DNA of 64,000 bases, from positions 2,481,001-2,545,000 of the forward strand of contig NC_007760.1 of assembly GCF_000013385.1 (NCBI RefSeq). The letters are read 5' to 3'. The stretch is from Anaeromyxobacter dehalogenans 2CP-C. Its GTDB lineage: Bacteria; Myxococcota; Myxococcia; Myxococcales; Anaeromyxobacteraceae. The notes beneath the pieces are model-generated. The model was not told the DNA's origin. It saw only the letters and a program-made list of their open reading frames with translations, and did not search any database. Positions 17,665 through 26,966 of this stretch are shown here, piece after piece. Within the stretch, counting starts at the first letter, position 1. Each line of letters opens with the position of its first letter. Position numbers and translations under genes: made by a program.

Positions 17665-17717
17665 TTGACGCCCGTCAAGATCTCGCTGGCCCCAACGGGA
17701 CTATCAAGGCGATAGTC
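17665..17717 (+). promoter_or_regulatory. Candidate promoter/operator upstream of decaheme cytochrome gene
   Basis: TTGACGCCCGTCAA (17665-17678) combines a -35-like TTGACG with a small inverted repeat. GACTATC (17699-17705) and GATAGTC (17711-17717) form a perfect 7-bp inverted repeat with a 5-bp spacer, about 47 bp before the ATG. This is the least GC-rich part of the 237-bp gap. The palindrome looks like a dimeric repressor or redox-regulator operator; the protein is not identified. Confidence 0.55.
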
Positions 17718-17763
17718 AAACCTATGGGTGCGGTCGAATGCGCGCCCCAAGGAGCCAGACGCA

Positions 17764-20460
17764 ATGATCCGACGGACACTGCTGCTCGCGGCGCTCGGCC
17801 TCGTGGTCGTCGCCTGCGAGGGCGCGAAGGGCCCTGCCGGCGCACCCGGGCGCGACGGCACGAACGGGCAGGACGGCCAGGACGGTTCCAACGGCACCTC
17901 CTGCACCGTCACCGACAACCACGACGGCACCCACACCATCACCTGCACCGACGGCACCTCCGTGACCGTGTCGAACGGCGCGACCGGCGGGAACGTCGCG
18001 ATCACCGACTTCCACGGCGCCGCGTTCATGAAGTCGAGCGGCGAGTACGCCACCGGCAAGTTCGACGTGAAGGTGACCATCACCAGCGCGACCGCCGCGG
18101 CCGACGGCACGCTGGCGGTGGACTTCACCGCCGCCACCCCCGGTGCCGGCGGGCAGCCGGTCCCGGGCATCGCCGCCATCACCGCCGACGTGGCGAAGCT
18201 CGTCCCCGGCACCGCCACGGAGCGGGCCTCCCGCTTCGTGCCGTACATCACGCGCATCGAGACCGCCACCACCGGCGACTGGCCGAACCCGGCCGGCACC
18301 ACCGCGGTCCAGGGCAACACCGAGGGCAACGGCGCGCTCACCGACCACGGCGACGGCAGCTACACCTACGTGTTCGCCACCAACCTCGCGAACGCGACCA
18401 CGGAGGGCGCGCCGGTCGGCTACCAGCGCAACCTGCTGCACCGCGTGTCGGTGATGATCGGCGGCCACGACGGCCCCACCGGCGAGGCCACCTTCGACTT
18501 CGTGCCGGACGGCTCCGCGATCACCACCACCCGCAACATCGTCCAGACCGCCGCCTGCAAGGCGTGCCACGGCGAGGAGTTCCACGGGCACGGCGGCAAC
18601 CGCCTCTCGGTCGAGAACTGCGCCACCTGCCACGTGCCCGGCACCGCCGACGCGAACGGCGGCCAGAGCCTCGACCTCGCGGTCATGATCCACAAGATCC
18701 ACGCGGGCGGCGAGCTGGCCAGCCTGCCCGGCGCGGACGGCAAGATCTGGGACGACCCGAGCACGCCGGCGGACGAGTCCGCCGACAACGGCGAGTACGC
18801 GATCTGGGGCTACCGGAACACCAAGCACGAGTGGTGGAAGGCCGAGTTCCCGGCCGTGCTCGCGAACTGCCAGAAGTGCCACACCGGCACCGGCGCGCAG
18901 GTGGACAACTGGAAGACGAACCCCACCCGCCAGGCCTGCGGCTCCTGCCACGACACGGTGGACTTCGCCACCGGCGCGAACCACCTGGGCGGCGCCCAGG
19001 CGGACGACTCCGGGTGCGCGACCTGCCACGGCGCGACCACCGGCTGGGCGCCCATCGTGCCCGCGCACGACTGGACGACGAAGGATCCGCGCAACGTCCC
19101 CGAGTTCGACGCGGAGCTGTCGCTGTCCGCGCCCGCGAACGGCAAGTACTACGTGGCCGGCGAGGCGCCGGTCGTCACGGTGGTCCTGAAGGACAAGGCG
19201 ACGGGGACGCCCATCGACCACGACCTCGTCACCGGCGCGGCGCTCGGGTGCCTCCCCACCGGCTGCCCGGCCCCGACCAGCCCCACCACCTTCGCGAACA
19301 CCGCCTTCTTCATGAGCGGCCCGCGCGCCACGCGCAACCCGGTGCTCACCACCACCGCGCGCGCCAAGATCGAGGCCGCCGCGCCCGCCTCGTGGGACCT
19401 CTCCGGCGGCGCCGCGCTGGCGCTCAAGGTGGACAACGGCCGGGACGTCACCATGTACAACCAGACCGGCGGTGACTTCGTCGCGTCCGGGACCATCTCG
19501 GTGACCGTGCCGGCGGCGGCGTTCGCGAACCCGGCCGCGGCGACGCCCGCGGAGCTGGCGGCCGGCCTGAACGCCATCCCGGCCTTCAGCCGCCGCGCCA
19601 TCGCCTACGTCGAGGGCGGCCGCTTCGGCATCCGCAGCCGCAACCTGGGCCGCCTCTACGCGATCCAGCTCGATCCCAGCGCGGTGACGACCGCCGTGTT
19701 CGGGGGCGACACCGCCCTGAAGCTGCCGGGCGGCTACTACCCGTCCAACACCCTCGCGTTCAACGCCGCGCCCGGCGCGGCGAACGACCGGAAGGTGACC
19801 CGCACCGCCGGGTCGATCACGTACCAGCTCGATCCGGTGGACGACCTGCAGCCCGGCACCTACGTCGCGAGCGTCGAGATCTCGCGGCTCGGGCGCGTGA
19901 GCGAGACGAACTACCGCACGCCCACCGTGGCGAAGGTCGCGTTCCAGGTGAAGACCGCGGCGGTGGAGAAGCCGATCGCGAGCAACTGCAACTCCTGCCA
20001 CCAGAGCGCCGACGGCCGGGGCTTCGTCCTCGACTTCTCGCGCCACAACAAGATCTTCTCCGACGACGCCGTGGACCAGTGCGGCGCGTGCCACGACTAC
20101 CAGCCCGGCTCCGCCACCGGCGCCTGGCTGGGCGGCCACCCGATCTCGAAGCGCGTCCACGCCGTGCACTTCGGGTCGAGCCTGTTCACCCCGCTCGCCA
20201 CCGTCGCCTACTCCAACGGCGACCCGGTCGCCGGCCGGAACTGGGACATCACGTTCCCGCAGGACGTCCGGAACTGCCAGGCGTGCCACCCCGACGGCAC
20301 CTCGAGCGGCACCTGGGCCGCGCGCCCGAACCGGCTCGCGTGCTGGGGCTGCCACGACGGCGACGCGGCGAAGGCGCACATGGCGCTGCAGACGCTCGAC
20401 CCGACCCCGGCGAACCCGTGGAGCGGTGACGAGCAGGAGTCCTGCCAGGCCTGCCACTAG
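17764..20460 (+). CDS. OmcA/MtrC-family decaheme c-type cytochrome lipoprotein
   Basis: An 898-residue outer-surface multiheme cytochrome, probably in extracellular electron transfer to metal oxides. The signal peptide ends LGLVVVAC (Cys18 lipidated). A collagen-like run of nine Gly-x-y triplets follows (residues about 20-46). Ten CxxCH heme motifs lie in two pentaheme clusters: Cys265, 286, 369, 392 and 418, then Cys742, 773, 838, 860 and 894. The beta-rich stretches before each cluster match the MtrC/OmcA four-domain plan. The last motif, CQACH, is the very C-terminus, so the final heme-binding His is residue 898. ATG at 17764 with AGGAG. No MtrA/MtrB-like porin genes are adjacent. Confidence 0.93.
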   Translation: MIRRTLLLAALGLVVVACEGAKGPAGAPGRDGTNGQDGQDGSNGTSCTVTDNHDGTHTITCTDGTSVTVSNGATGGNVAITDFHGAAFMKSSGEYATGKFDVKVTITSATAAADGTLAVDFTAATPGAGGQPVPGIAAITADVAKLVPGTATERASRFVPYITRIETATTGDWPNPAGTTAVQGNTEGNGALTDHGDGSYTYVFATNLANATTEGAPVGYQRNLLHRVSVMIGGHDGPTGEATFDFVPDGSAITTTRNIVQTAACKACHGEEFHGHGGNRLSVENCATCHVPGTADANGGQSLDLAVMIHKIHAGGELASLPGADGKIWDDPSTPADESADNGEYAIWGYRNTKHEWWKAEFPAVLANCQKCHTGTGAQVDNWKTNPTRQACGSCHDTVDFATGANHLGGAQADDSGCATCHGATTGWAPIVPAHDWTTKDPRNVPEFDAELSLSAPANGKYYVAGEAPVVTVVLKDKATGTPIDHDLVTGAALGCLPTGCPAPTSPTTFANTAFFMSGPRATRNPVLTTTARAKIEAAAPASWDLSGGAALALKVDNGRDVTMYNQTGGDFVASGTISVTVPAAAFANPAAATPAELAAGLNAIPAFSRRAIAYVEGGRFGIRSRNLGRLYAIQLDPSAVTTAVFGGDTALKLPGGYYPSNTLAFNAAPGAANDRKVTRTAGSITYQLDPVDDLQPGTYVASVEISRLGRVSETNYRTPTVAKVAFQVKTAAVEKPIASNCNSCHQSADGRGFVLDFSRHNKIFSDDAVDQCGACHDYQPGSATGAWLGGHPISKRVHAVHFGSSLFTPLATVAYSNGDPVAGRNWDITFPQDVRNCQACHPDGTSSGTWAARPNRLACWGCHDGDAAKAHMALQTLDPTPANPWSGDEQESCQACH

Positions 20461-20481
20461 GCCCGGCAGCCGCTGAACCTC

Positions 20482-20527
20482 GGGCCCGGTGGGGCGGCTT
20501 CGGCCGCCCGCCGGGCCCTTCCCTTTT
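20482..20527 (+). terminator. Intrinsic terminator after decaheme cytochrome
   Basis: GGGCCCGG...GGCGGC, a TTCG tetraloop, GCCGCC...CCGGGCCC form a long GC-rich stem (20482-20518), followed by TTCCCTTTT (20519-20527). A stable tetraloop plus T-tract is a classical Rho-independent terminator, 21 nt after the stop codon. Confidence 0.88.
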
Positions 20528-20557
20528 CCGGCGCCGCGCGGGGCCGCGCCCGGCCCC

Positions 20558-20896
20558 CTAGAGCGCGTCCTCGCCCCGGTCGCCGGTGCGGATCCGGACC
20601 GCCTCGTCCACCGGCGTGACGAAGATCTTCCCGTCGCCGATCCGGCCGGTCCGCACCCACGCCTCGAGCTCGGCGACCATCCGCGGCACGAGCGGATCCG
20701 GGACCACCAGCTCGACCCGCAGCTTCGGCACCAGCTCGACGGCGTACTCGGCGCCCCGGTACAGCTCGACGTGCCCGCGCTGCCGCCCGAAGCCGCGCGC
20801 CTCCGACACCGTCATCCCCGAGAGCCACGGGTGGGCCAGCGCGGCGCGGACCTGCGCCATGCGCGACGGCCGGATGATCGCCTCGATCCGCTTCAT
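20558..20896 (-). CDS. glnK: Nitrogen regulatory PII protein (GlnK/GlnB)
   Basis: A 112-residue PII signal protein, full length. The T-loop RGHVELYRGAEYAVELVPK contains Tyr51, the uridylylation site. The nucleotide-binding region GRIGDGKIFVTPVDEAVRIRTG is conserved. PII trimers sense ATP/ADP, 2-oxoglutarate and glutamine state; GlnK forms block AmtB. The divergent ammonium transporter next door therefore favours GlnK over GlnB. ATG at 20896 with GGAGG about 7 nt upstream. A sigma-54-like element ends about 10 nt before the Shine-Dalgarno. Confidence 0.95.
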   Translation of the reverse strand: MKRIEAIIRPSRMAQVRAALAHPWLSGMTVSEARGFGRQRGHVELYRGAEYAVELVPKLRVELVVPDPLVPRMVAELEAWVRTGRIGDGKIFVTPVDEAVRIRTGDRGEDAL

Positions 20897-20919
20897 GGAC
20901 ACCTCCGCGCCGGCGCACG

Positions 20920-20935
20920 TGCAATCACCGTGCGT
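20920..20935 (-). promoter_or_regulatory. Candidate sigma-54 promoter of glnK
   Basis: Read on the minus strand the sequence is ACGCACGgtgaTTGCA. Against the consensus TGGCACG-N4-TTGCA only the first two positions differ. The -12 part is perfect, but the first G of the nearly invariant GG is a C. The predicted start near 20910 leaves a short leader that still includes the Shine-Dalgarno. NtrC-dependent activation under nitrogen limitation is inferred. Confidence 0.55.
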
Positions 20936-21087
20936 GCACCGCGGCCCGCGCCGCGGGCGCCGGGACCACGTCGCCGCGCCGTCGCCGCCGCATCCCCGTG
21001 CACGCCGCTGCCCGCCCTCCCGGCAGCAGCCCCCGCCGGAGCGCGCGCGCTCGCCGGAAACCGCCGCCAACGGGCCTCCGCGCGCGC

Positions 21088-21104
21088 CGGTACGCGCGCT
21101 GCAA
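21088..21104 (+). promoter_or_regulatory. Candidate sigma-54 promoter of amtB
   Basis: cGGtACGcgcgcTGCAA contains the invariant GG-N10-GC pair (GG at 21089-21090, GC at 21101-21102) and matches most of TGGCACG-N4-TTGCA. It lies 66 bp upstream of the amtB ATG. NtrC control of amtB is common in proteobacteria; here it is inferred from the motif. Confidence 0.6.
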
Positions 21105-21169
21105 AGGCGCCTCGCGTCCCATCCAACGCGACCGCGTCCGGCCGCCCACAGCACGGGAGAACTCGTCCG

Positions 21170-22690
21170 ATGAAGAAGCTCCGAGCCTTGCTCCTCCTCG
21201 CAGCGCTGGCCGCCCCGGCGGCCCTGCTCCTCCATGCGCCGGCCGCGCGCGCCGCCGACGCCGCCGCGGCGGCGCCGGTCGCGTTCACGCAGGGGATGGC
21301 CGACGCCATCGCCGCCCAGAAGGTCGGGCTCGACACGATCTGGGTGATGATCGCGGCGTTCCTGGTCTTCTTCATGAACCTCGGCTTCGCGCTGGTCGAG
21401 TCCGGCTTCTGCCGCGCGAAGAACACCGTGAACATCCTGTTCAAGAACTTCGTGGTGTTCGCGATCTCGTCGCTCGCGTTCCTGGTGATCGGGTACGGCC
21501 TGATGTTCGGGGACGGCAACCCGTTCTTCGGCACGAGCGGGCTCCTGTTCGCGTCCGGCGCGGACAACAGCCCCGCGCTCGGCGACGCGTACCAGGGCGT
21601 CTACCACGCGCTCAACTGGACCGGCGTGCCGCTGTGGGCGAAGTTCTTCTTCCAGCTCGTGTTCGCCGGCACCGCCGCCACCATCGTGTCCGGCGCGGTC
21701 GCCGAGCGGATCAAGTTCAAGTCGTTCATCGTCTTCACGCTGTTCCTGGTCGGCGTGGTCTACCCGGTTGGCGGCCACATGATCTGGGGCGGCGGCTGGC
21801 TCGCCGGCAAGGGCTTCCTCGACTTCGCCGGCTCGACGGTGGTGCACTCGATCGGCGGCTGGGCGGCGCTCGCCGGCATCCTCGTGCTCGGGCCGCGGCT
21901 CGGGAAGTACGGTCCCGGCAAGCAGATCAACGTCATCCCCGGCCACAACATGACCAGCGCCGCCATCGGCGTGTTCGTGCTGTGGTTCGGCTGGTTCGGC
22001 TTCAACCCCGGCTCGACCATGGCGGCGGACGGCGCGTCCATCGCGCACATCGCCACCACCACCAACGTGGCCGCCGCGGCGGGCACCGTCTCCTCCATGC
22101 TCGCCGCCTGGATCTTCCTGAAGAAGCCGGACTTCGGCATCACGCTGAACGGCTGCCTGGCGGGGCTCGTCGCCATCACCGCGGGCTGCGCGTTCGTGAG
22201 CGTGCTCAGCTCGCTCGTCATCGGCCTGGTCGCCGGCGTGCTGGTGGTCGCGGCGGTGGTGTTCTTCGACCGGATCCGCGTGGACGACCCGGTCGGCGCG
22301 ACGGCGGTGCACCTCGCGAACGGCGTCTTCGGCACCGTCGCGCTCGGGCTGTTCGCGGATCCCACCGTGGCGCCGTGCGCGGCGGTCGCGAAGCCCGGCC
22401 TGTTCCTGGGCGGCGGCATGGCGCAGCTCGGCCCGCAGCTCCTGGGCGTGGGCGTGGTGGCGGTGTCCGTCTTCACGCTCTCGCTGGCGGCCTGGTACGT
22501 GACGAAGCTCCTGTCCGGCGGGATCCGCGTGACGGCCGAGGAGGAGCTGGAGGGCCTGGACGTCGGCGAGCACGGCAACTCCGCGTACCCGGAGTTCCAG
22601 ATCCGCTCGGGCGGCGCGTTCGGCGGCACGGCGCCCCACGGCGCCGAGCCGGTCGCGGTCGCGGTCGGCAAGACGACCCCGGCCTACTGA
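21170..22690 (+). CDS. amtB: Ammonium transporter AmtB
   Basis: A 506-residue Amt-family channel. A signal peptide (residues 1-30, ending ARAADA) precedes about eleven membrane helices. The first pore histidine is in LDFAGSTVVHSIGGWAAL, the second in VGATAVHLANGVFGTVALG. The segment FVFFMNLGFALVESGFCRAKNTVNIL is the family signature near helix 1. The cytoplasmic tail EELEGLDVGEHGNSAYPEF is the usual GlnK-contacting C-terminus. The homotrimer passes ammonium/ammonia across the inner membrane and is blocked by deuridylylated GlnK, encoded divergently 273 bp away. ATG at 21170. Confidence 0.96.
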   Translation: MKKLRALLLLAALAAPAALLLHAPAARAADAAAAAPVAFTQGMADAIAAQKVGLDTIWVMIAAFLVFFMNLGFALVESGFCRAKNTVNILFKNFVVFAISSLAFLVIGYGLMFGDGNPFFGTSGLLFASGADNSPALGDAYQGVYHALNWTGVPLWAKFFFQLVFAGTAATIVSGAVAERIKFKSFIVFTLFLVGVVYPVGGHMIWGGGWLAGKGFLDFAGSTVVHSIGGWAALAGILVLGPRLGKYGPGKQINVIPGHNMTSAAIGVFVLWFGWFGFNPGSTMAADGASIAHIATTTNVAAAAGTVSSMLAAWIFLKKPDFGITLNGCLAGLVAITAGCAFVSVLSSLVIGLVAGVLVVAAVVFFDRIRVDDPVGATAVHLANGVFGTVALGLFADPTVAPCAAVAKPGLFLGGGMAQLGPQLLGVGVVAVSVFTLSLAAWYVTKLLSGGIRVTAEEELEGLDVGEHGNSAYPEFQIRSGGAFGGTAPHGAEPVAVAVGKTTPAY

Positions 22691-22713
22691 CCTGGGGCGG
22701 GGGGAACGACGCG

Positions 22714-22745
22714 AGGCGGGGCCCGTCGCACGGCGGGTCCCGCCT
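22714..22745. terminator. Hairpin between convergent amtB and downstream gene
   Basis: AGGCGGG (22714-22720) pairs with CCCGCCT (22739-22745), with additional CCCG/CGGG pairs inside. It lies 23 nt after amtB and 25 nt from the end of the convergent gene, so it could terminate both directions. There is no T-tract, as is frequent in high-GC genomes. Confidence 0.5.
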
Positions 22746-22770
22746 CCGCGCACCCGGGCCGCGCGGCGCG

Positions 22771-23205
22771 CTACCGCGGCGGCAGCGCGGCGCGCAGGGT
22801 CCGGGCGCGGGGCGAGAGCGCCTCCTCCGGCTCCGCCTCGACCGCCGCGCGCGCCTCGGCGTCCAGCGGCGCGCCACGGCCGGCCGCCTCCAGCCACAGC
22901 TCCGCCGCGCGCCGGCGCCAGCCCGCCTCCAGCGGATCGGCCTGCTCGCGCGCGATCTCCGCGCGCTCCTGGCACAGCCGCGCGAGCACCAGCAGCCGCT
23001 CCGGCTCCGCCACCAGCGCGGCCGCGGTGGCCGACTCCACCGAGGCGACCATGCGCAGGTCGATGCCGACCAGCCCGGTCGCGGTGGCCTCGAGCTGCTG
23101 GACCGCCTGCTCGTGCGCGCCGGCCCGCCGGAGCTTCAGCACGCCCGCCAGCGCCCAGCCGAGCTGCTCCAGCATCCGCTGGATGAAGTCGCGGCGGAGC
23201 GTCAT
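22771..23205 (-). CDS. Conserved hypothetical alpha-helical protein
   Basis: A 144-residue protein without signal peptide or membrane segment, predicted mostly helical. It begins [38 protein letters not shown]. The opening (DFIQRMxEQLxxALAxVL) is reminiscent of the DUF6483-type N-terminus, a weak and tentative resemblance. The middle part looks TPR-like ([33 protein letters not shown]). Its ATG overlaps the stop of the 5'-3' exonuclease gene by 4 nt (ATGA), so the two are translationally coupled. Function is unknown. Confidence 0.75.
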   Translation of the reverse strand: MTLRRDFIQRMLEQLGWALAGVLKLRRAGAHEQAVQQLEATATGLVGIDLRMVASVESATAAALVAEPERLLVLARLCQERAEIAREQADPLEAGWRRRAAELWLEAAGRGAPLDAEARAAVEAEPEEALSPRARTLRAALPPR

Positions 23206-24161
23206 GCCCGCTCCCCGCCCGCCGCGTCGCCGGCCTCCCCCGGCCCGGCCGGCGGCGGCGGTGCGCCGCCCGCGCCCGCCCAGCGCGCCGGCCGCGCCTC
23301 GAGCCCCTGCACCAGCCGCTCCGCGCCGAGCGAGGCCGCCCAGGCGCCGAGCCGCTCGCGCGGGAGCCCGGGCCAGCGCAGGTCCTCGAGCCGCTCCGGC
23401 AGCGGCGCGTCGGTGACCAGCGTGGCGAGCCGCCGGTACAGCAGCGCCGCCTCGCGCCCGTCCTCCAGCGCCCGCCCCAGCTTCGCCGCGCCGCGCACGC
23501 CCGCCGGCCAGCGCGCCGGGTCGGCGGGGACGTCCTCGAGGTGCCCGTACACCGCGAGCAGCGCCGACGCGCTGCGCTCGCCGAACCCCGGCAGCCCCGG
23601 GATCCCGTCCGCCGCGTCGCCCACCAGCGCCAGCCAGTCCGGCACGCTCTGCGGCTGGATGCCCCGCCGCGCCAGCAGCGCCGCCTCGTCCACCTCGCGC
23701 CCGCGCATGCGGTCCACCTGGACCACCCGCCGCCCGCGGAGGCACTGCCCCAGGTCCTTGTCCGGCGTGAGGATGCGGACCTGCTCCACCTCGTCGCGGA
23801 AGCGAGCCGCCGCGGTGGCGAGCGCGTCGTCCGCCTCCAGCGCGTCCATCGACCACACCACCAGCCCGAGCGCCCGCGCGGCGTCCTCGGCGGCCTCGAG
23901 CTGCGCGAGCAGCTCGGGCGGCACGCCCTCCTCGCTCTTGTAGCCGGCCCACAGGTCGTTGCGGAACGAGCGGATGGGCCGGTCGAACGCGACCGCCACG
24001 TGCGTGACCGCCTCGCCCGCCTCGTGCAGCAGCGCCACGAGCGACGCGGCCATCCCGAGCGTCGCCTTCACCTCGCGGCCGTCGGGCGCCCGGTGCCCCG
24101 GCCGCCCGGAGAAGTGCGCGCGGAACAGCTCGTAGGTGCCGTCCACCAGGTGGAGCCTCAT
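23202..24161 (-). CDS. Stand-alone 5'-3' exonuclease (FEN/Pol I N-terminal family)
   Basis: A 319-residue nuclease of the PIN-like/FEN family, corresponding to the N-terminal 5'-3' exonuclease of DNA polymerase I without the polymerase. Metal-binding acidic residues appear in the expected blocks: [13 protein letters not shown] at the N-terminus, [25 protein letters not shown] and [25 protein letters not shown], the last being the helix-hairpin-helix DNA contact. It probably removes flaps or RNA primers. The last 30 residues are Ala/Gly/Pro-rich. ATG at 24161. Inverted repeat GCGGAG-N6-CTCCGC just upstream may be regulatory. Followed by a coupled small gene. Confidence 0.9.
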   Translation of the reverse strand: MRLHLVDGTYELFRAHFSGRPGHRAPDGREVKATLGMAASLVALLHEAGEAVTHVAVAFDRPIRSFRNDLWAGYKSEEGVPPELLAQLEAAEDAARALGLVVWSMDALEADDALATAAARFRDEVEQVRILTPDKDLGQCLRGRRVVQVDRMRGREVDEAALLARRGIQPQSVPDWLALVGDAADGIPGLPGFGERSASALLAVYGHLEDVPADPARWPAGVRGAAKLGRALEDGREAALLYRRLATLVTDAPLPERLEDLRWPGLPRERLGAWAASLGAERLVQGLEARPARWAGAGGAPPPPAGPGEAGDAAGGERA

Positions 24162-24356
24162 GCCGCGGAGTATACGCTCCGCGAACCCGCGCCCGGGGCG
24201 TGCGCGCCCGGCCGCGCCCCTGAGGGCACGTGGTCCGACGAGCCCCCTCCCGCCCGGGCCGCGCCCCGCGCGTGCGCCCCCGATGCGCGGTGGCCTCCCG
24301 GACCGTCCGGGTCCAGCCTGTCGGGACGCGCCGCCGACGGCGCCAGGAGACGACAC

Positions 24357-26606
24357 ATGGACTTCGAGCAGGAGGTCGCGGCGCTCCGCCGCTGGTTCGA
24401 GAGCCCACGGTTCGCGGGCATCCGGCGCATCCACACCGCCCGCGAGGTGATGGAGCAGCGCGGCACGATCCGCCAGGACTACCCGGTGGCGCGCGAGGCC
24501 GCCGAGGCGTTCCACGCGCGGCTGCGCGAGCTGTTCCAGCAGCGGCGCTGCATCACCACCTTCGGCCCCTACTCGCCCGGTCAGGCCGTGGCGATGAAGA
24601 AGATGGGCATCGAGGCGATCTACCTGGGCGGCTGGGCCACCTCGGCGAAGGGCTCCGTCCAGGAGGACCCCGGCCCCGACCTCGCCAGCTACCCGCTCAG
24701 CCAGGTGCCCGACGAGGCGGCGCCCATCGTGCGCGCGCTGCTCACCGCCGACCGGAACCAGCACCACGCCCGCTCGCGCATGACCGAGGAGCAGCGGCGC
24801 GCCACCCCGGCGGTGGACTTCCGGCCGTTCATCATCGCCGACGCCGACACCGGCCACGGCGGCGACGCGCAGGTGCGGAACCTCGTGCGCCGCTTCGTCG
24901 AGGTCGGGGTGCCCGGCTACCACATCGAGGACCAGAAGCCGGGCGTGAAGAAGTGCGGGCACCAGGGGGGCAAGGTGCTCGTCGCCGAGGACGAGCAGCT
25001 GAAGCGGCTCTCCGCGGCGCGGTTCCAGCTCGACCTCATGGGCGTGCCCGGCATCGTGGTGGCGCGCACCGACGCCGAGTCGGCCACGCTGCTCGACGGC
25101 CGCGGCGACGAGCGCGACCAGCCGTTCATCCTGGGCGCGAGCAACCTCGCGGTCCCGGCGTTCCGCGCGGCGTTCCTGGCCATCCTGCGGCGGTTCCGCC
25201 GCGCCGGCGTGGAGGAGCTGTCCGGCCACGAGCTGTACGCGGTGTGCGACGAGGAGTACGCGGCCGCCGACGCGTGGCTGGACCGGGCCGGCTTCGACAA
25301 GGCCATCGCCGCCGCCGCCGCCGAGCACCAGCGCGGCGCGCTCGCGGTGGACGCCGCGCTGGACCGGGTCTTCGATCGCTTCGTGGACGCGTGGCAGCAG
25401 GAGGCCGGCGTCTGCACCTACGCCGAGGCGGTGGGGCAGGCGATCGCGTTCCGCGAGCACGAGGGCGAGCGCCCGGCCATGCGCCGCGACGAGTGGATGG
25501 CGTTCGCCGCGCGCGCGCCGTTCTACCGGGCGCGCGAGAAGGCGCGCGCCATGGGGATCGACCCGCCCTGGGACTGCGAGCACGCCAAGACGCCCGACGG
25601 CTACTACCAGGTGCGCGGCGGGATCGACTACGCCATCCAGAAGTCGCTGGCGGCGGCGCCGTTCGCGGACCTGCTCTGGATGGAGACGAAGACCGCCGAC
25701 CTCGCCGACGCGCGGCGCTTCGCCGACGCCATCCACGCCGTCCACCCGGACAAGATGCTCGCCTACAACCTGTCGCCGTCCTTCAACTGGGACACGACCG
25801 GCATGGACGACGACCAGATGCGCCGCTTCCCCGAGGAGCTCGGGAAGCTCGGGTTCGTCTTCGACTTCATCACCTACGGCGGCCACCAGATCGACGGGCT
25901 CGCCGCGGAGGAGTTCGCGACCGCGCTGCGCGAGGACGGGATGCTCGCGCTGGCGCGGCTGCAGCGGAAGTTCCGGCTGCTCGAGTCCGGCTACCGGACG
26001 CCGCAGACGCTGGTGGGCGGGCCGCGGCTCGACGCGGCGCTCATGGCCGTCTCCGGCCGGACCGCCACCACCAAGGCCATGGGCCAGGGCTCGACCCAGC
26101 ACCAGCACCTCGTCCAGACCGAGGTGCCGCCCCGGCTGCTGGACGACTGGCTCGACCTGTGGCGCGACCAGCACGGCGTGCCGGGCAGGCTCCACGCCAC
26201 GCTCAGGCCGGTCACCGCCGGCTCCGACCTGCTCGAGCTGGTGGTCACGTCCGCCGACGGCGAGCGGAAGCTCGACGTCACCTTCGCGAGCATCACCGAC
26301 CGCCGCGGGCGCAGCATCCTCTCGGTGCGCGACCAGAACACGCACGACCTGTCGCTCCGGCGCAAGCGGCTCATGACGCTCGCGCAGCTGTTCCTGTTCC
26401 ACCGCTACCGGGTGGACTCGGCGCACTACGTCACGCCCACCGAGGACAACCAGCGGCAGGCGGAGGGCATGAAGGCGCTCGGCCTGTTCCGCTCGGTGGC
26501 GCAGGAGGTGGGCGAGATCATCGTCGCGGACGTGGACCGGGCCCGGGTGAAGGCGCTCGCCGCGCGCGACCACGCCGCGCTGAAGGCGCTCATCGCCCGC
26601 GCCTGA
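24357..26606 (+). CDS. aceA: Isocitrate lyase (large, ICL2-like)
   Basis: A 749-residue isocitrate lyase, which cleaves isocitrate to glyoxylate and succinate as the first step of the glyoxylate shunt. The catalytic loop reads [10 protein letters not shown], with Cys200 as acid catalyst. The metal/substrate region [32 protein letters not shown] precedes it. The C-half has [14 protein letters not shown] and [19 protein letters not shown]. The length exceeds classical 430-550 residue enzymes and matches the ICL2 type with a C-terminal domain (about residues 600-749, [20 protein letters not shown] onward) that in mycobacteria is acetyl-CoA responsive. Regulation here is untested. ATG at 24357 with CAGGAG upstream. 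Malate synthase is not in the window. Confidence 0.95.
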   Translation: MDFEQEVAALRRWFESPRFAGIRRIHTAREVMEQRGTIRQDYPVAREAAEAFHARLRELFQQRRCITTFGPYSPGQAVAMKKMGIEAIYLGGWATSAKGSVQEDPGPDLASYPLSQVPDEAAPIVRALLTADRNQHHARSRMTEEQRRATPAVDFRPFIIADADTGHGGDAQVRNLVRRFVEVGVPGYHIEDQKPGVKKCGHQGGKVLVAEDEQLKRLSAARFQLDLMGVPGIVVARTDAESATLLDGRGDERDQPFILGASNLAVPAFRAAFLAILRRFRRAGVEELSGHELYAVCDEEYAAADAWLDRAGFDKAIAAAAAEHQRGALAVDAALDRVFDRFVDAWQQEAGVCTYAEAVGQAIAFREHEGERPAMRRDEWMAFAARAPFYRAREKARAMGIDPPWDCEHAKTPDGYYQVRGGIDYAIQKSLAAAPFADLLWMETKTADLADARRFADAIHAVHPDKMLAYNLSPSFNWDTTGMDDDQMRRFPEELGKLGFVFDFITYGGHQIDGLAAEEFATALREDGMLALARLQRKFRLLESGYRTPQTLVGGPRLDAALMAVSGRTATTKAMGQGSTQHQHLVQTEVPPRLLDDWLDLWRDQHGVPGRLHATLRPVTAGSDLLELVVTSADGERKLDVTFASITDRRGRSILSVRDQNTHDLSLRRKRLMTLAQLFLFHRYRVDSAHYVTPTEDNQRQAEGMKALGLFRSVAQEVGEIIVADVDRARVKALAARDHAALKALIARA

Positions 26607-26692
26607 CGCGCCCTGCGCGAGGCGCCCCGACCGGCGCGTTGCGGCGGGCGGTCACGTCCACCATGCGTGAGCCTCGTTTCCCCGAGGCCCGC

Positions 26693-26962
26693 ATGCCGCT
26701 CGTGACCTTCACCGCGACGCTCCGGCGCCACCTCGACGCGCCGCCCGCCGAGGTGCCGGGCGCGACCGTGCGCGAGGCGCTCGAGGCCGCGTTCCGCGGC
26801 AACCCGCGCCTGCGCGGCTACGTGCTCGACGACCAGGGGCGGCTGCGCAAGCACGTGGCCGTGTTCGTGGACGGCGCGCTCGTGCTCGACCGCGACGGCC
26901 TCGCCGACCCGGTGCGCCCCGGGAGCGGCATCCACGTCATGCAGGCGCTCTCGGGAGGGTGA
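26693..26962 (+). CDS. MoaD/ThiS-family ubiquitin-like protein
   Basis: An 89-residue beta-grasp protein ending in SGG, the C-terminal Gly-Gly that MoaD/ThiS carriers use for thiocarboxylation. The sequence MPLVTFTATLRRHLDAPPAEVPGATVREALEAAFRGNPRL and GSGIHVMQALSGG match the family. ATG at 26693 has GAGG about 6 nt upstream; an in-frame ATG at 26663 would add ten residues. It lies only 4 nt before a BNR-repeat propeller gene, a pairing that argues for a dedicated function rather than molybdopterin or thiamine synthesis. The partner activating enzyme is not nearby. Confidence 0.85.
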   Translation: MPLVTFTATLRRHLDAPPAEVPGATVREALEAAFRGNPRLRGYVLDDQGRLRKHVAVFVDGALVLDRDGLADPVRPGSGIHVMQALSGG

Positions 26963-26966
26963 GGCC

